From: Gracilaria domingensis
Lineage: Eukaryota; Rhodophyta; Florideophyceae; Gracilariales; Gracilariaceae
Reading direction: 5' to 3'
Length of the DNA stretch: 64,000 nt
Assembly (NCBI GenBank): GCA_022539475.1
Contig: VCMS01000041.1
Location: forward strand, 1-64,000
Below, in pieces: positions 41,280 to 53,639 of this stretch. The notes below the pieces were generated by a model. The model made no database searches. It was not told the DNA's origin and saw nothing but the letters and a program-made list of their open reading frames with translations. Positions within the stretch are counted from its first letter, which is position 1, and the number at the start of each line of letters is the position of its first letter. A program made the translations under genes and the position numbers.

Positions 41280-42785
41280 TGACAGCAGCAAAACCCGCAG
41301 CTATTCCAGTTTCTCTACCTGGGCGCGGGAGGCCCGGACCTCTCCTTTCGGCACCCGAACGAGGCCCATCGCCGCCGGTGACCCCGTCTCCGACGGGTTT
41401 CAGCTGGGCACGACCATGATCACGCGCAGCCGCACCGGTCGCGACGTGGTCCTCCTCATGTCGGCGAGCCAGTCAAATTAAGCGCTGTTCTACAACGACA
41501 TTGCCACCGATACGCAAAACGTCAACGGCTACTTCGACGTGGAGTTGGATACCGTGCGCGATTTGCATGACCCTGCCAATGGTATGGACTTCTTCTTTTG
41601 TGGGACCGCCCGAGGTTAGGCTATGCCATGGGTATTGCGCATACATTTGTGGGGCTTGGCATCATTATCGACACCTTTTCCAACTCTCGAACGCGAAATG
41701 TGGCCCATATGTACGTTTATGTGTCGGACGGAACCAAGCAATGGAAGCCTGACACCGATGGCGCGGATACCGAGCTTTTCGAGGGCTGCTCGCTTGAGAT
41801 GAACCACCCGATTCGCGTGTAAGTCCAGCTGCTCGGTGGCAATCTTCACGTGGGCGTCGCTATGAACCCACGCGCCCCACAACGCTGGCATACGTGCTTC
41901 AAGGTTTGGGGTGTGCAGCTGCCATTCTCTGGTGGTGGCTTCCTCGCACTCCCTGCTGAGACCGGCCATTTCTTTGCCAATCATGAGGTCCACGACGCCG
42001 TCTTCATTCATGAATCCGCTCAGGTTGCCCACACTTATCGATCCGACTACTATTCGCAGCAGTATGGCGCCGGTTCTGCTTCCGGAACTACGGACGACCA
42101 CCGTGGTCTGTGACAGCAACAACAGCGGAAACAGCATCAACAACAGCAGCAGAGCGATAATTCGCGCGGCTACGTGCCGCCGGCTTTCAATGGTAGCTCC
42201 AGTGGTGTAGCAATGACAGCACCGCCCCTGCTCCGCCTCCGCATCGCACCGATCTGAACCCTACCGCGCGCATGCACCGCAGAGAGGACGCCACCTCGTC
42301 GATCTCAGGCTCTTCAGACCTGCAGGTGTACGAGGTGTACAACTCTATGACGTCCATTTTCAAGGGCCTCGGCGACGAGAATGCGCAAGAAAGAAAGCTT
42401 GACTGGAGGGTGTGCGCCAAATCATTGCGCAACTCATTCGCGAGATGGAGAAACAAAAGGGCGACATGTGGCAGTTGGTGGCCGTTTTGAAACCTCTTAA
42501 GGCTACTGCAGGCGACTTGTCGCGTGCTTCGGGCAGGTTTTCTAGCCAGTTGCAAGGCCTTCATAACTCGCGGCGTGCGCTTAAGTAGAAGACGCATAAC
42601 ATTTCTGATTCGCATGATGATCTGAACGAGGAGTTGGTGGATCATCACGAGAGCATCACCGAGCAGTCTCCTGGCGGAAGTGGTACCCTTATCATGTTCG
42701 TACTCATTCAAGCGCTTTTGAGAGTTGGCGTATACCATGTCAATAAGATGTCGTTGGCCGTGCGGAAAGTGCATCGAATGGTCTA
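41225..42785 (+). pseudogene. L-type lectin cargo receptor (ERGIC-53/VIP36 type), broken
   Basis: Pieces in several plus frames together cover an ERGIC-53-like protein, a type I membrane lectin carrying glycoproteins from ER to Golgi. A Leu/Ala signal-peptide-like stretch (LLLLAARALALPSLL, about 41230) precedes two stop codons. Lectin-domain parts are NGMDFFFCGTARG, then in the next frame GLGIIIDTFSNSRTRN and WKPDTDGADTELFEGCSLE (41598-41822), and then QRWHTCFKVWGVQLP and FANHEVHDAVFI (41850-42113). Gln-rich and coiled-coil parts follow (about 42110-42600), and near 42690-42750 a hydrophobic VLIQALLRVGVYHV segment fits the C-terminal membrane span. Stops at about 41480 and 41820 and several shifts indicate a pseudogene or heavy sequence error. 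Confidence 0.75.
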
Positions 42786-43501
42786 ACACCACGAGAAAAT
42801 CTTACTGCCAGCCTTTGGGCGACATCATTGGCACCTCGAGGGAAACAAGATTATCCTGAAAAGCCGTCACTGATGCACTCTATCGTCGTCATCAGAATGT
42901 GGTCGCCGGTTCCGAGTTCAGACCATTAGCTTTCTGTTCTTCTTTTATACACATGCACCGCGGGTGATGATGCAGAGTTAACGCGCTTTCATTCGGCATG
43001 AACAGATGGAACACATGCGTCTGGTGCTCACCCAAGGTCTCAAGCACAGCATCCCCTAACGAGTAACTACCGACGCGTACACCGCACGCATGTAAAGGCG
43101 ATTACAACTAGCTTCAGTTGCGTTCAAAGCTTACTTGGATTACCTAGAATGAGCTAAAAGGGACCGCGCTTCCAAGTGAGTGGCACGCGATTGAGTTATT
43201 CATAGTCGTTGGACGGTCACCAGGTAGATACGTAAACACACAGATTAGCCGAACCTCTTTGCCTAACTGCCTAAGCTCTACTTTTCAACCTCAAAAGCCC
43301 CAGCCTAAACTATGATCACGAAATGCCAACGCAATCTTCGTTCCGAGACCTCTGGATCGCAATTAGCGTGTCTTCTACAATCACACCCTTCATTGCCGTA
43401 GAATCCTTGGAAACGTTGACCAAGTGATCAAGAATTGTTAACCCACTATTTCTTAGCACTTTATACTTGGGTTCGTGAATGCCGTTTTTGCTGAGGTTTA
43501 C
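42786..43501. other. Intergenic, nothing recognised
   Basis: Convergent spacer between the lectin remnant and ECM29. No repeats or ORFs of note. Confidence 0.4.
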
Positions 43502-46015
43502 TTATCGTTTAATCAATGCCTCAGTGCGCTCCAGGCAGTTTCTAAATTGCAGTTCATGTTTGTAGAAACGTTCGGACAACTTCTCAATGGCTTGAAGTAC
43601 AGTTAGTCGAATGTCCCAATCGTTGTGCATCAGTTCTTCAAACACACACAGCAAATTAAGTACGTGTTCTTCTAGCTTCTCAACGCCCGCCACCCCTGTG
43701 ATTGAAGATTGCAGGCACTGAATCGCTGCTTTGCACAATAGCTTTTGCGACTTTCGCGCTTTGTTCCAAGCATCAACAGCATCTGCATCAGACCCAGTTT
43801 CCCACACCATCTGTGACACATTTGGTACGCTAGCGTTTACATCCGACGAGTTTGGAGACACGAGCTCTGGCAAGTGGTCCCTGACTTTCTCGTACATGCA
43901 AACGGTTTCTCGGGTGTTAACCAGCACCTTCCTCGCCGCATCAATTGCTGCAATTCGATAATCCTTCTTCCCTCGATCAAATTCGGACAGCACAGGCTGC
44001 ACAACAGCTACGCTCTCTCCGCACGACTCCCACAAAGATGCGCTTGAACAGAAATCTGCCAAAGACCCAATGGCCTCAATTGCAACATGCTGTCCTTTCC
44101 AAATATGACCTGGAAGCACCGCTAACAACGTTTTTGCGCTTCGCGACATGTACTGTACATCGACAATGTCATTTGAAGCGTTCGTGAGGTCCCCTAGCGT
44201 GGCTGCGGCGTTCCTTTTCACGCGGTACTGAGCAGAAGTAGATAGCCGTTGCTCACATACTTCAACAATCGCCTTTGCGTACAAACGAAGCCCGGCCTGA
44301 GTACTTGGCGCACCTTTATTCCAGGCGTCTTTCCAGTTCTTGCTGTCATCTTCTGCGTCGTCGTCTGTTTCAGGGCGCCCCATGTATGCGAAGGGCCGTA
44401 TAGAGCTTGCGTGCTGCTGGGTCGTATCGGGCGCCATCCGACACAACCCAGCAGCGAGAGACGAGGCAAGCGCGCGATCCCGAGGATACTCCGATGTGGC
44501 CTTCTTGCTAATTTTGTTTGCAATACTTTGCAACTTCATCGACGCGGCACAACTTTGAACCTCTGCCAGCGGCCTTGCACCATGCCTTTCGAAGCATTGC
44601 ATTGCGCTCCATGCCCGCAGCGCTTGCAGCTGAAAACTGCAGCTTTGCAGCATATGGTTCCATGACCACTGCTCTGGATTGCAGAACGCTCGACATCAAC
44701 CTTGCCGTCGCTGCACGCGTAGGAATTCCCACTCCTACGTGAGCCAATCGTGCCAGATTCGGAACCACCTCCGCCGCGATTGTCTCGTCAACTTGCCCTA
44801 TGAGCCTTTCAAGCGACTCGATCAAAGAGGACGAGGACATACTCGCTGCAGAGACCAGAGCGTTTTGCAGCTCCTCCGGTGAGGCTACATGATACTCCGC
44901 GTAGTTTAAGATTTGCGGCTCGAGCTCTGTCGCAACGTCCAACAGATTCGCGATCAAATCCGGCACAGACGACCGCAAGGCCGTTCCTCCATGTCGTGTG
45001 ATCTCGGACAGAGTCTTTGACACGAGCGCTCTCACCTCCTCGGCGCTGTGTGTGAAGGACGTCATAAGCACAGACAGTACAACGTCAACGGCTTGAGCCG
45101 ATTCCTCTTCACCCAAATAGTTTGGATTACGTAGATATATCGAAAGTTCCGAGAGTGCCCTTCCAGTGCCTTGAGCACTCTTTCGCACACTTTCCTTCAT
45201 ATCATCCATAGCCCTCAGTGTGTAGTACCAGAAATCCTTTAAAGAGTCCTTCACCTCCTCCCATGTGCGGGAGGCAAGAACGTCGCGAAGCGCGGCGCAC
45301 CCCGCTTCTCGCGAACGCCATTGCCGGGAAACGATTGACTTGATGCAGTGGTCCGTCACTGCAAGCAAGTTCGCCTTGATCGCCTCGGCCACTGAGCCGT
45401 GACCAGAAGCCTTGACCACCGCGGATATAATTGAGCGCATAGCAATGCGAACGCTCTATATCGGGTGATGGCAGTACACATACAAGCGCAGCAAAAGACT
45501 CTTCACGTGCAGTCGAAGCTGTTCGGCGGCGATATCATATCAATGATGATCATTATTCAAGAGGGAACTGCCAGTGCTGCGCGCTTGCGACTGTTCCAGG
45601 TTGACCCATGTCTTGAGCCGGACTACAGAGCTCCTCGTTGGTACCAGAGCGCGCGTCAGCCGTGTTTGATTCCACTTCCACGCCGCTGAACTCGAGAAAC
45701 ACTCCTTGATTGCCCGGGACGATCACCGCAGCCCGCTCGCCGGCGGTCAGAGACCGGACGAGGTTTCCAACAATATCTTGCTGACCCTTGGGGGGAAGTA
45801 TACGATATTGGAGAGCGCGTCGCAGCAGACGGCGACGAGAAGCGCACAAATTCTCCCAAGGCAGACTGGGGGGCAATGAGCGAGAACAAGTCTTGCAGCT
45901 CATGCCGTAGCGCGCGTGCCACCTGCTCGCCCAGCGGGGGCGCGTTCGAAGCCAGCAGCACCACCGCCAGCGCGGCTGCAACAGCCACTGCTGCGCGGTG
46001 CTCAGCGCGGCTCAC
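43502..46015 (-). pseudogene. ECM29: ECM29 proteasome adaptor, C-terminal half, frameshifted
   Basis: HEAT-repeat protein that clamps the 26S proteasome and links it to quality control. Going 5' to 3' on the minus strand, a frame near 46015-45880 (LGEQVARALRHELQDLF) shifts to one at about 45840-45553 (QQDIVGNLVRSLTAGER, TNEELCSPAQDMGQP). Then 45440-44508 carries SRQWRSREAGCAALRDVL, MDDMKESVRKSA, EVRALVSKTLSEITRHGG and LEPQILNYAEYHV. After a one-base shift near 44540, 44530-43502 carries NWKDAWNKGAPSTQAGLRLY and RVKRNAAATLGDL and ends with a natural-looking C-terminus. Similarity to human/yeast ECM29 is collinear. The 5' half is missing, and about 110 codons near 45440-45553 are not aligned. 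GC rises from about 50% to about 70% towards the 5' end. Confidence 0.8.
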
Positions 46016-46710
46016 AGCGCGTGCAACGCGTCCGCGTCGGCGCGCAACAGCACGTGCAGATTGGCGGCGGGCAGCAGCTGCAACCGGCGTGCCGGCGCGA
46101 GCTGCTGCACTAGGCAGCGCAGCGCAAACAGCAGATATGCCGCCACGGAGCAGCTACGCGGCTAGTGGCGCTCGCAATGCGCTCCGTACACTGCGATAAT
46201 GGGCGCAAGCGGCGGGGGTGGCTCCCGCGCGCTAGCGCGGCGTGGCGCGCGAGTTTGCGCCGGCGCATCCCGGCAGCGGCGAGTTGCATGACGCGTGGGC
46301 TGGCGTTGGAGGCGGCGAGGACTTCGATAAGGCGCGCGTGCGTGTCAGCTAAGGAGAAGATGTCTTCAGCCCAGTGTACGGCGGTGGCGCACGCCGGCTC
46401 TCACAGCGGGCGCGCGTCGAGCATGGCGGGCATGAGCGCGCCCAGCGCGGCGGCGCGAAATGGCGACGAGTCGCCCGTGCTCAGCGACACGAAAAGCGAC
46501 AGCGTGACGAGCGCCTACTCGGCGGCGGTGCGCACGGGCGGCGGGGGCGCCAGCGCGCTCGCGCTGGAGGAGAAGCGCGGGGCGGCTGTGGGGTCGGCCA
46601 GTAGCAGCGACGGGATGCGCAGCGCTAGGTAGAACAGCGCGGTGTAGCCGATGGCGCGCAGCGCGTCGCGGAGGAGCGGCGCGCCTTTGGTGCAGGCACC
46701 CACCGCACGC
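46016..46710 (-). pseudogene. Possible further 5' part of ECM29, GC-rich and scrambled
   Basis: Minus-strand pieces such as LLRDALRAIGYTALFY (about 46680) and WAEDIFSLADTHARLIEVLAASNASPRVMQLAAAG (about 46375-46270) sit at the right distance and read like HEAT helices preceding the recognised ECM29 part. No single frame is open and residue-level matches are weak, so this is a positional inference. Confidence 0.35.
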
Positions 46711-47094
46711 GGCAGCGGACGGCGTAGAGAGCGTTGTGACCAGCGCCGGTAGCAGGCGCGCCAGGACGTGAGCTGAGAAGAGTAGCGAAATAGAAATAAA
46801 TGACGTGGAACTGGTCCAAATCATAATTGCGTCGTATGATCTGGGTCCAATGGAGACCATATTTCGTCATCATTATCTCTGCTGCTACATTTTGTACCAA
46901 TAACGATCCATAGAATACAATACGGCAAGGCATCCAAATGGCCACTGTACTGTACACGCCCATTATACGGCCAATTAAATCTATTTTGGAAATAATTACG
47001 GCCACTAATCGGCCATTTATAGCCCGAAATTGATGTTCATATGGGCGAAGTCTTGAAGAGAGCTAAGGAGCGCGCATGATGCCCCGTTGGTTGG
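46711..47094. other. Spacer, nothing recognised
   Basis: AT-rich from about 46790. A minus-strand frame (46625-47005) has no similarity I know. Confidence 0.35.
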
Positions 47095-47967
47095 TTGGTT
47101 CATCCAGCGTACACGCCCATTCAGGCCGATGTCACTCCCGCGGCCGAGCATTCTTCCATGTCTCCGGACCCTACTGCCAGGGTTACGAGGTTTCGTAACT
47201 TGGGCAGGTGCAATTACCTGGGGTATGCTGAGGTTCTTGAAAGTGTTCACTCGTACGTCACCGATGTCTTAGATCAGTGTGGTGTCGCTTCGTGCAATGT
47301 GTCTGTGTCTACGGGGCGCTCTGAGCTTGTACGCAAGCTGGAGCGCACGGTCGCCAAAGATTTTGGTAAGAAAGATGCCATCGTGGTTGGCACCGTCCTT
47401 ACCACCAACTGGCAGATCATCCCAGCTATTGTGGGTAGGGGCGATCTCGCCATCTCCGGCCTGATGAATGACGCGTCTGTCATGGTCGACGGTCGCTCAT
47501 TCGGCGCCAGGATTCGCGTGTTTGAACATAATTTGGCAGAATCGTAGGAAAGTAATATTCTTGTTGGCATTGCTACGGGATACCCTGACAAGAGCCCTCT
47601 GTGGAAACGAATCATGACGGTTGTCGAGAGTATGTACTCAGTGGAAGGTCAGATGTGCAATCTTTGCCAGGTTGTCGCAGTCAAAAATAAGAATGATGCC
47701 TGCTTATACGTGGATGAGGCGCATTCCATTGGCGCCCTTGGACCGACCAAACGAGGTGTTTCGGGGCATCATCACTATGATAGTGTAGATACGCATAGTA
47801 TTGATATTATGATACGTACCTTCACTAAATCGTTCAGGACCGTTGGAGGTTACTTCTCTTCCGAATCTGCTCTAACTGAACGTATTTTCGCGCTTTCTCC
47901 AGCTTCTCTCTATGCGTCGGCATGTGTCCTCCGAAATCGTGGCAGCAGGTGCATTCGAAGAGGTTAG
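47095..47967 (+). pseudogene. LCB2: Serine palmitoyltransferase LCB2 subunit fragment
   Basis: One frame covers the central alpha-oxoamine synthase domain of LCB2, the ER enzyme that condenses serine with palmitoyl-CoA in sphingolipid synthesis. Motifs: FRNLGRCNYLGYA, the GRSELVRKLERTVAKDFG region, NDASVMVDGRSFGARIRVFEH, YSVEGQMCNLCQVV, DEAHSIGALGPTKRGV with the PLP-binding Asp, and TFTKSFRTVGGY, which keeps the Schiff-base Lys. A TAG at 47545-47547 interrupts it. Similarity fades at about 47930, where the frame appears to shift. Both the N-terminal membrane segment and the C-terminal domain are absent. PLP ligands survive but the protein cannot be whole, so this is a decayed or partial copy. 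Confidence 0.85.
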
Positions 47968-48861
47968 GACTGAAATAAAGGACGAAAGTGGATCTGTATC
48001 ATTCGGGAAGATGAAGGAAGCGTTCCCAAGCTTCTGTGGTGGATGCCGTGCGGATGTTTACGGGGTAACCGACACGGGAGTGATGACTGCGTACATCGCG
48101 CGATGGAGCAACTGCGAGTTGGTGGCAATGAAGCCGAGCCTGACGCTGCTGCGGGAACAGTACCGACACGAAAGGCATCATCTCCAACAGGGCTAGTTTG
48201 GCGAGAGGATGAAACTGTTCTGGGGTGTGATGAGCGCGCTGCCAATGGTTGTGGCGTCCAACGCGCGGGAGGCGGAGGGCGCGAAGATGGCACCGGCGAT
48301 GTGCCGTGAGTACATGGTCGGGCTGTACCTGGAAGCGGCGGGACGCACGACGAAATCGGTAGGCGACAGCGAGTGATAGGTGCAGTCGGCGGGGCTCTTC
48401 TCGCGGCAAAGAGCGCAAAGTAAATAAATTTGCTTCTAGAATTCTAAGGTGGGGAGCCATGATGGATGAGAATGAATAGCAGGGTGGTTGACATGAGATG
48501 AGTTGCGACTTGCATCGCCACTTGGGAGAAAATGGAAACGCAAACTAGCACGAGCGCAGATTTGAGAGAGGGTCGCGGAAAAGAGTGGATGGGGTGGTGC
48601 GGCGAAGTAGAACCTCTACAAAAACTAGGAGACCCAAGAATTAAACTGCGCGAGATGGAATTCAATATTCCAAAATTTCTTAATTTTTTGAGTGCCAGCC
48701 TCTGCCACCCCCTCGCGCGCCCCAAATAGCCCAAAACTAGCTTAGTTTCCAAAGCGAACAGACTATATTCCACTTTGCAGAACACAGACGATATATTCCT
48801 CGCCAAAGCCTGGAAATATTTAAAGCAGCTCGGCTAGACATAGTCAGAGAACGATCCTGCT
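47968..48861. other. Unassigned
   Basis: A plus frame to 48196 may continue the LCB2 remnant but is not recognisable. The rest shows nothing coding. Confidence 0.35.
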
Positions 48862-49860
48862 TTGCTCCTCAAACGCAAAATTCCTGACTCATACACAATA
48901 ATATGTTTACATATTGACGAATTTATAGTTACAGGCACCTACAAACGCCTTATTAAAACTCTGTTCGCGCAATTGAAAGACAAGTATGACATCAAAAGGC
49001 TAGGCACACCAACACAATATCTGGGATGGAACATAACGAATCATCAAGATGTGTCAGTGTCGATCTCTCAGACCAAAACAATTCGTTAGATTTTGGACAT
49101 TCGGACTTTACAGAACGCTAATTGAAAGAAAACATTACTCAAATCAGGTGTAGGCTACCATCCACCAACCAGTGACGACAAAATTCTTCCACAATCTAAA
49201 GCAAAATACTGTCAGGTCGTTGGTTGCTTACGTTGGTCAGCAGATTGTACTCCACCTGACATCGCGTTCGTCACAGGTAAGCTAGCTCTAACACTGAACA
49301 ACTCCACTGCCAGACACTGGATACATCCGAAATCAGTAGCGAGATATTTGAAACACCCTAGCAACCATGGACTATACTATCCTCGCAGCAAAAAATGCAA
49401 CGAAACCAACCCTTCTCTGGCCACGTATTCCGATGCTGATTTTGCCGGTGACAGTAACAATCGCCGCTCTACATCAGGGGCTTCAAACTTCCTCTATGAT
49501 CACGTAGTCGAGTGGTCTTCTAGACAACAAAAGGTTCCTTCCTTATCAACGTGCGAGGCAGAATATATCGCAGCCACATCAGCTACGAGAGACATAATCC
49601 TCTTTCGCCGCATGCTTCACCTCCTGAAGTTTTCACTTAACACACCTATCCCAGTCATTCTCGATAATCGTGCAGCAAGTGCTGCTGCTCTGAATTTCTG
49701 GTCTACAAAACAACGAAAATACAGCGATCTGCGTCATCATTTACTAAGCCATCATATCCAGAGAAAATCAATCGACGTGCAATATGCTCCAAATAATAAA
49801 ATGCGCTCCGGCATATTCACTAAAGTGCAGAAACCACAAGCATTCGTCAACAACGTCCGC
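48862..49860 (+). pseudogene. Ty1/copia RT-RNase H remnant
   Basis: One frame with stops at 49087 (TAG) and about 49122 (TGA). It starts at the RT active-site region, where the usual YVDD is replaced by HIDE (IICLHIDEFIVTG), continues through the RT thumb (YDIKRLGTPTQYLGW), and then gives a clear copia RNase H: YSDADFAGDSNNRRSTSG, CEAEYIAATSATRDI, DNRAASAAALN and RKYSDLRHHLL. Gag, protease, integrase and most of RT are missing, and no LTR was found. Continuation to 50175 is probably read-through into 3' sequence. Clearly dead. Confidence 0.88.
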
Positions 49861-52643
49861 AGTCTGCGCGTCATAGCCATTCCCCTGCCGATTTCGGGAG
49901 GTCTGAGAGCAGGCAGAAAAGCGAGTAGACATCGGACGGCGTGCATTGGCAAGAAGTACCGTTCGACGGCCATAAGCACGCGTATACATCGAGAACATTC
50001 AGCGCTTTCCATCGTGAAGGCAGTACGCCGCCGTGACCGAAACAGGAGCTGGAGTCATCGGTTGTGTTCATCTCAAAAAGTGTATAGTGCAAACCGAATC
50101 TCTGCATGGGCTTTCAGCGCATTGCCATTAACGACGTTAACGTGTTCACGTAGAGAAGCAATACATAATATGTAATACATATTAACCCTTTTTGAAAAAG
50201 GGAAAATGAGTCTAGATTTGAAATAAGAGACGGTTTGCGGCAAAGCGCTGTTTAATTAAAATACGGCAAAACGATAAGATTTGGGCTTATTTCGAACCAA
50301 GGAAAGAAACAACAGTGCGCGTCACACCCGACGGACTAAAAGCTTAGCTTATACGAACCACTACTACATTTCACACAGGCAGGGCACAAGTGGTGAATTG
50401 AGAACGTCTAGCTTGCGTCTCTAAAACCGTTTGGTTAGTAACTATCTTCTGCGTGGCCACGAGAGCAGCATTTCAGCAACCGAGAGCAGCAAAACTGCCA
50501 CCCCTTAGAGTGGTCTTACTGCTTTCGGCTCCCGACATGCTGTCCACGATCACAATTCGTGAACTAGTGCACAATTTGTGCACCGCAGCCACAATCATAT
50601 GCACGGCGCTTTACACTAACATTTTTGCAAGCATGCTCTGCTAGTTTCAAAGCGGCACTTTTCATGCAATCCGCTAGTGCATCACCGTGGTGGGCGAGGT
50701 TTAACATATAGGAGAGGTACTTGACGCTATTTAAATGCATAAAAAAACCCAATTGTGCGTACCGTACGCAGTGCGTACTACGCACAGTGTTTTCTTCGGA
50801 GCACGATTCTGTATGAAAGACGGGCTTCCATACAGAATTGACACACTAAAACCATGCATTGTCTGCTCTTCTCGTCCGCAGTGTACACGTTATCAGGCTG
50901 GGGCTTATTTCGAAATATAGAAACACGCTGGAAACAACAGCTTAGCTCTAAATCGAAAACTTCTTATTTACAAAGGGTTATTAAATGAGGGGTTTTAAGT
51001 AAGAGTTTTCCACTTAGAGCGAGAACCTCCGAATCCAGGCCGTTTCTTTAATTTTGAACAAGCCGCACATCTTATTTTTCTACACTTGTGCTCTTGTTTT
51101 GTCAGCGTGTGTGCTTGGATGTGATGTTCTGCTTTACCTTGCTTTGTAGATCTCCCGCAATTAATTTGAACTATGATGCTAGAAAAGCACAAATCGCAAC
51201 ATGTTAAGCTCTACCGTTCACTAACCCGCCTCTGATTTGCGATTACAATCTTTCAAACCTGATTGTTTCTGTGCAATATCAAAAATAATGCAAAAAGCGT
51301 AAAAACCGTACAAAAACAACTTTAACCATATATACAATCAAATCATAGAACTATATTTTCACGATTGTTGCATGTCGCACAAAACAAGAACAACAGTTTT
51401 TGTATTCTTAGCGACAACCACCCGGACGCAGCAACAAATTTCACGAGTACGGTGCAGGCGTGATGCCATATTTTTGGCGCGCGCTTCTGTAGAGCTGTGG
51501 GAACTGTGGCAGTGTGGTGGGACATGGTGACGGTGGATCCAGACTCCTGGAGCTGGTGGAAGATACTGCTCACCACCAACGCTGGATCGTTGTCGCGGAG
51601 CCTCCATTCATTCCGTTTACGCAGGCCACACTATCGGACTCTCATATGCTTCGCCTTGTGCCACTACATTATGGTGGAGTCTCTGACTAATGGGCGCGTA
51701 TTGTCAATGCAAACCTTACGGGAAACACTAGATCTGGTTCGATGGGAGATCGACTTCCACAAATTTTCTCTACTTAACTAGTTCAACGTACAGACCTCCT
51801 AGTTGTAGGAAACACATTTAGAACAAGTCAAGTTTAAGTAGAACTTTTGAGACAAAATGATCGATGACCAGGTATTATCAATAGACCAGACACTGCAATA
51901 CGATTCATATGTCTATTCAAAGCTGCATTATGTTTTGCCAACGCATCCGCTATATTCTTCTTGCATTGAATCCATCTGAGAGAATCCTGTTCTTTCGATT
52001 CAAACGAGTCCCTGATAAGTTAAACAGATTGTCACAATCTTTCCGCTTTCCCTACTTGTACGGTAGTTTCAAACGGTGCCTTGGAATCAACGTTCAAAAC
52101 ATGAACAAACACGTCCAGCGGAGTTATAGACTTCAACGCACACTTTAGGTGATATTCTCTATCGTCCGCTTCCGCACAGGCGAGAATTTCTGCACCATAA
52201 GAAGAATACGAGACAGATCTCTGCTTGATACTTGCCCAATCAAGCACGTGAAATGTCCATGCGTCTCTGTTTGCCGTAACAAGTCTATATCCTGTTACAA
52301 ACCCAGTTTGTCCGTAGCACTGTGCTGACTATATATTAAACGACCCGTCGAAAAAGAAAACCACTTCCACGTTACATATCTTTGCTGTTTGTTTTCTGCA
52401 CAATATTGCAAGGCGCAGATTACAAAGTTCAGAAAGCATGCGATTCGCCTCGACGAGATATGACGTTTGTGGCCGCGATATGCGTTGATGCATATATGAT
52501 CCAATGTAAATCGCCTAGCGGAGTGCTCCGCTCCGGAGCCATACAAGTTCAGCCGTAAGTTTTCGATAAGACCGAATCTTACTCTGCGTAGCTCTGCCCT
52601 GTTGCATTGATCTCCTTGTTTTGCTCAATTCGATAAGTCAGAT
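49861..52643. other. AT-rich, unassigned
   Basis: No gene recognised. A phrase containing GGGCTTATTTCGAA followed by GAAACAACAG occurs at about 50283 and again at about 50900, suggesting an old dispersed or tandem repeat. Short frames elsewhere are unconvincing. Confidence 0.4.
50806..50838. repeat. Stem-loop (10-bp arms)
   Basis: ATTCTGTATG and CATACAGAAT flank a 13-base loop. Isolated; could be a MITE end or chance. Confidence 0.45.
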
Positions 52644-52937
52644 CTAATTCGCGTACTCCTGCATCGATAGCGGAACTCTATGACCATCATGTTGTTTGAT
52701 CGTGCCTCCATTGAATTTGATCTCTTCATCGATGATAGCCTTGCTTATTCTAAAGCGCTGAGCAATTTGATGGGAGAACTGCTGCATCTCCGCATGGGTT
52801 CCTGCCGTTAGCAAATTTTTGGTTAGCTTTGCCAGGAGTAAGAAAATCTTCTTGTCCTTGTCACACTTGACATACAGCTGACTGACACCGAAAATGCGTT
52901 CGAGATTTGTGACTTCAAGCATCCATTTCTCGATCAC
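52644..52937 (-). CDS. 97-aa ORF of unknown function
   Basis: A short minus-strand ORF rich in Lys/Ile/Leu, predicted helical, without recognised domain. It lies just upstream of and antisense to the transposase remnant. It may be a piece of an older gene or chance. Confidence 0.25.
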   Translation of the reverse strand: MIEKWMLEVTNLERIFGVSQLYVKCDKDKKIFLLLAKLTKNLLTAGTHAEMQQFSHQIAQRFRISKAIIDEEIKFNGGTIKQHDGHRVPLSMQEYAN

Positions 52938-52969
52938 TGCAACTCATTGCCTACCGGCTCCACTGATGT

Positions 52970-53400
52970 CGTATGGTATTTTGATCAGCTTCCAGAGCTT
53001 CCCTCGGCTTTCTTTGCATGATTGGACTATGTACGGCCGCTCCGGAATAGACCAGATTTTACAAGGTACAATGATGGTCGATGGGCGACAGTATTGTATA
53101 TACGGAGACAGTGGATACAACGAAGACAGTACCTGCAAATACAGTTCCGGGTATCTTATTTGAACGATACGCAGAATGCGTTCAATGCGAGTATGGCTGG
53201 CGGAAGGGTTGCAGTTGAGTGGGAATTCAAAGACGTCAAGCTGTAACGGACCGCAGTAGATTTTGCAGGAAAAACGAGGGTACTGCAGGCCCCAGATGGA
53301 AGCCAATACATGGCGGCCGTTATCCTAATGAACATCCGCACGTGCTTGTATGCGAACCAAGCTTCACAGTACTTCGACTGACACCCACCAACCCTCAAAG
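52970..53400 (+). pseudogene. PIF/ISL2EU-type DDE transposase, C-terminal catalytic part
   Basis: Plus-strand frames carry LHDWTMYGRSGIDQIL..VDGRQYCIYGDSGYN (about 53018-53122), which contains the second catalytic Asp, then after a shift AGGRVAVEWEFKDVKL with the catalytic Glu (about 53196-53243). A stop follows, then VDFAGKTRV..ILMNIRTCLYANQASQYFD (about 53255-53380). This order is characteristic of the DDE superfamily-4 transposases related to Harbinger/ISL2EU. The N-terminal half is missing, and at least one shift and one stop are present. It is a different lineage from the transposase at 7.5-8.8 kb. Confidence 0.75.
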
Positions 53401-53639
53401 AATACATATCAATTTGTTGATCCGAAATGAAGCTTGGAGTAGCGGTGAGCGTAAGTCCGCCGGAACCGGAGGCAAGCGATGAGCGGAGCGAGGAGCGAGC
53501 CAAAGCGACCAGAAAACATAACGCGGAGCCGCGGAGGCGTGTTTTCTTGACGATCCACTTCCTTCACCTTTTTCAAAGGAAAACCGGGCTGCTCTACTTG
53601 GGCCAACAACAATAGATCCAAACTTGTTCATCAAAAGCT

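Noticed and set aside
46625-47005. 126-codon minus frame between ECM29 and LCB2
   Set aside because: Aromatic-rich but without any motif. Its last third is off-frame GC-rich ECM29 flank.
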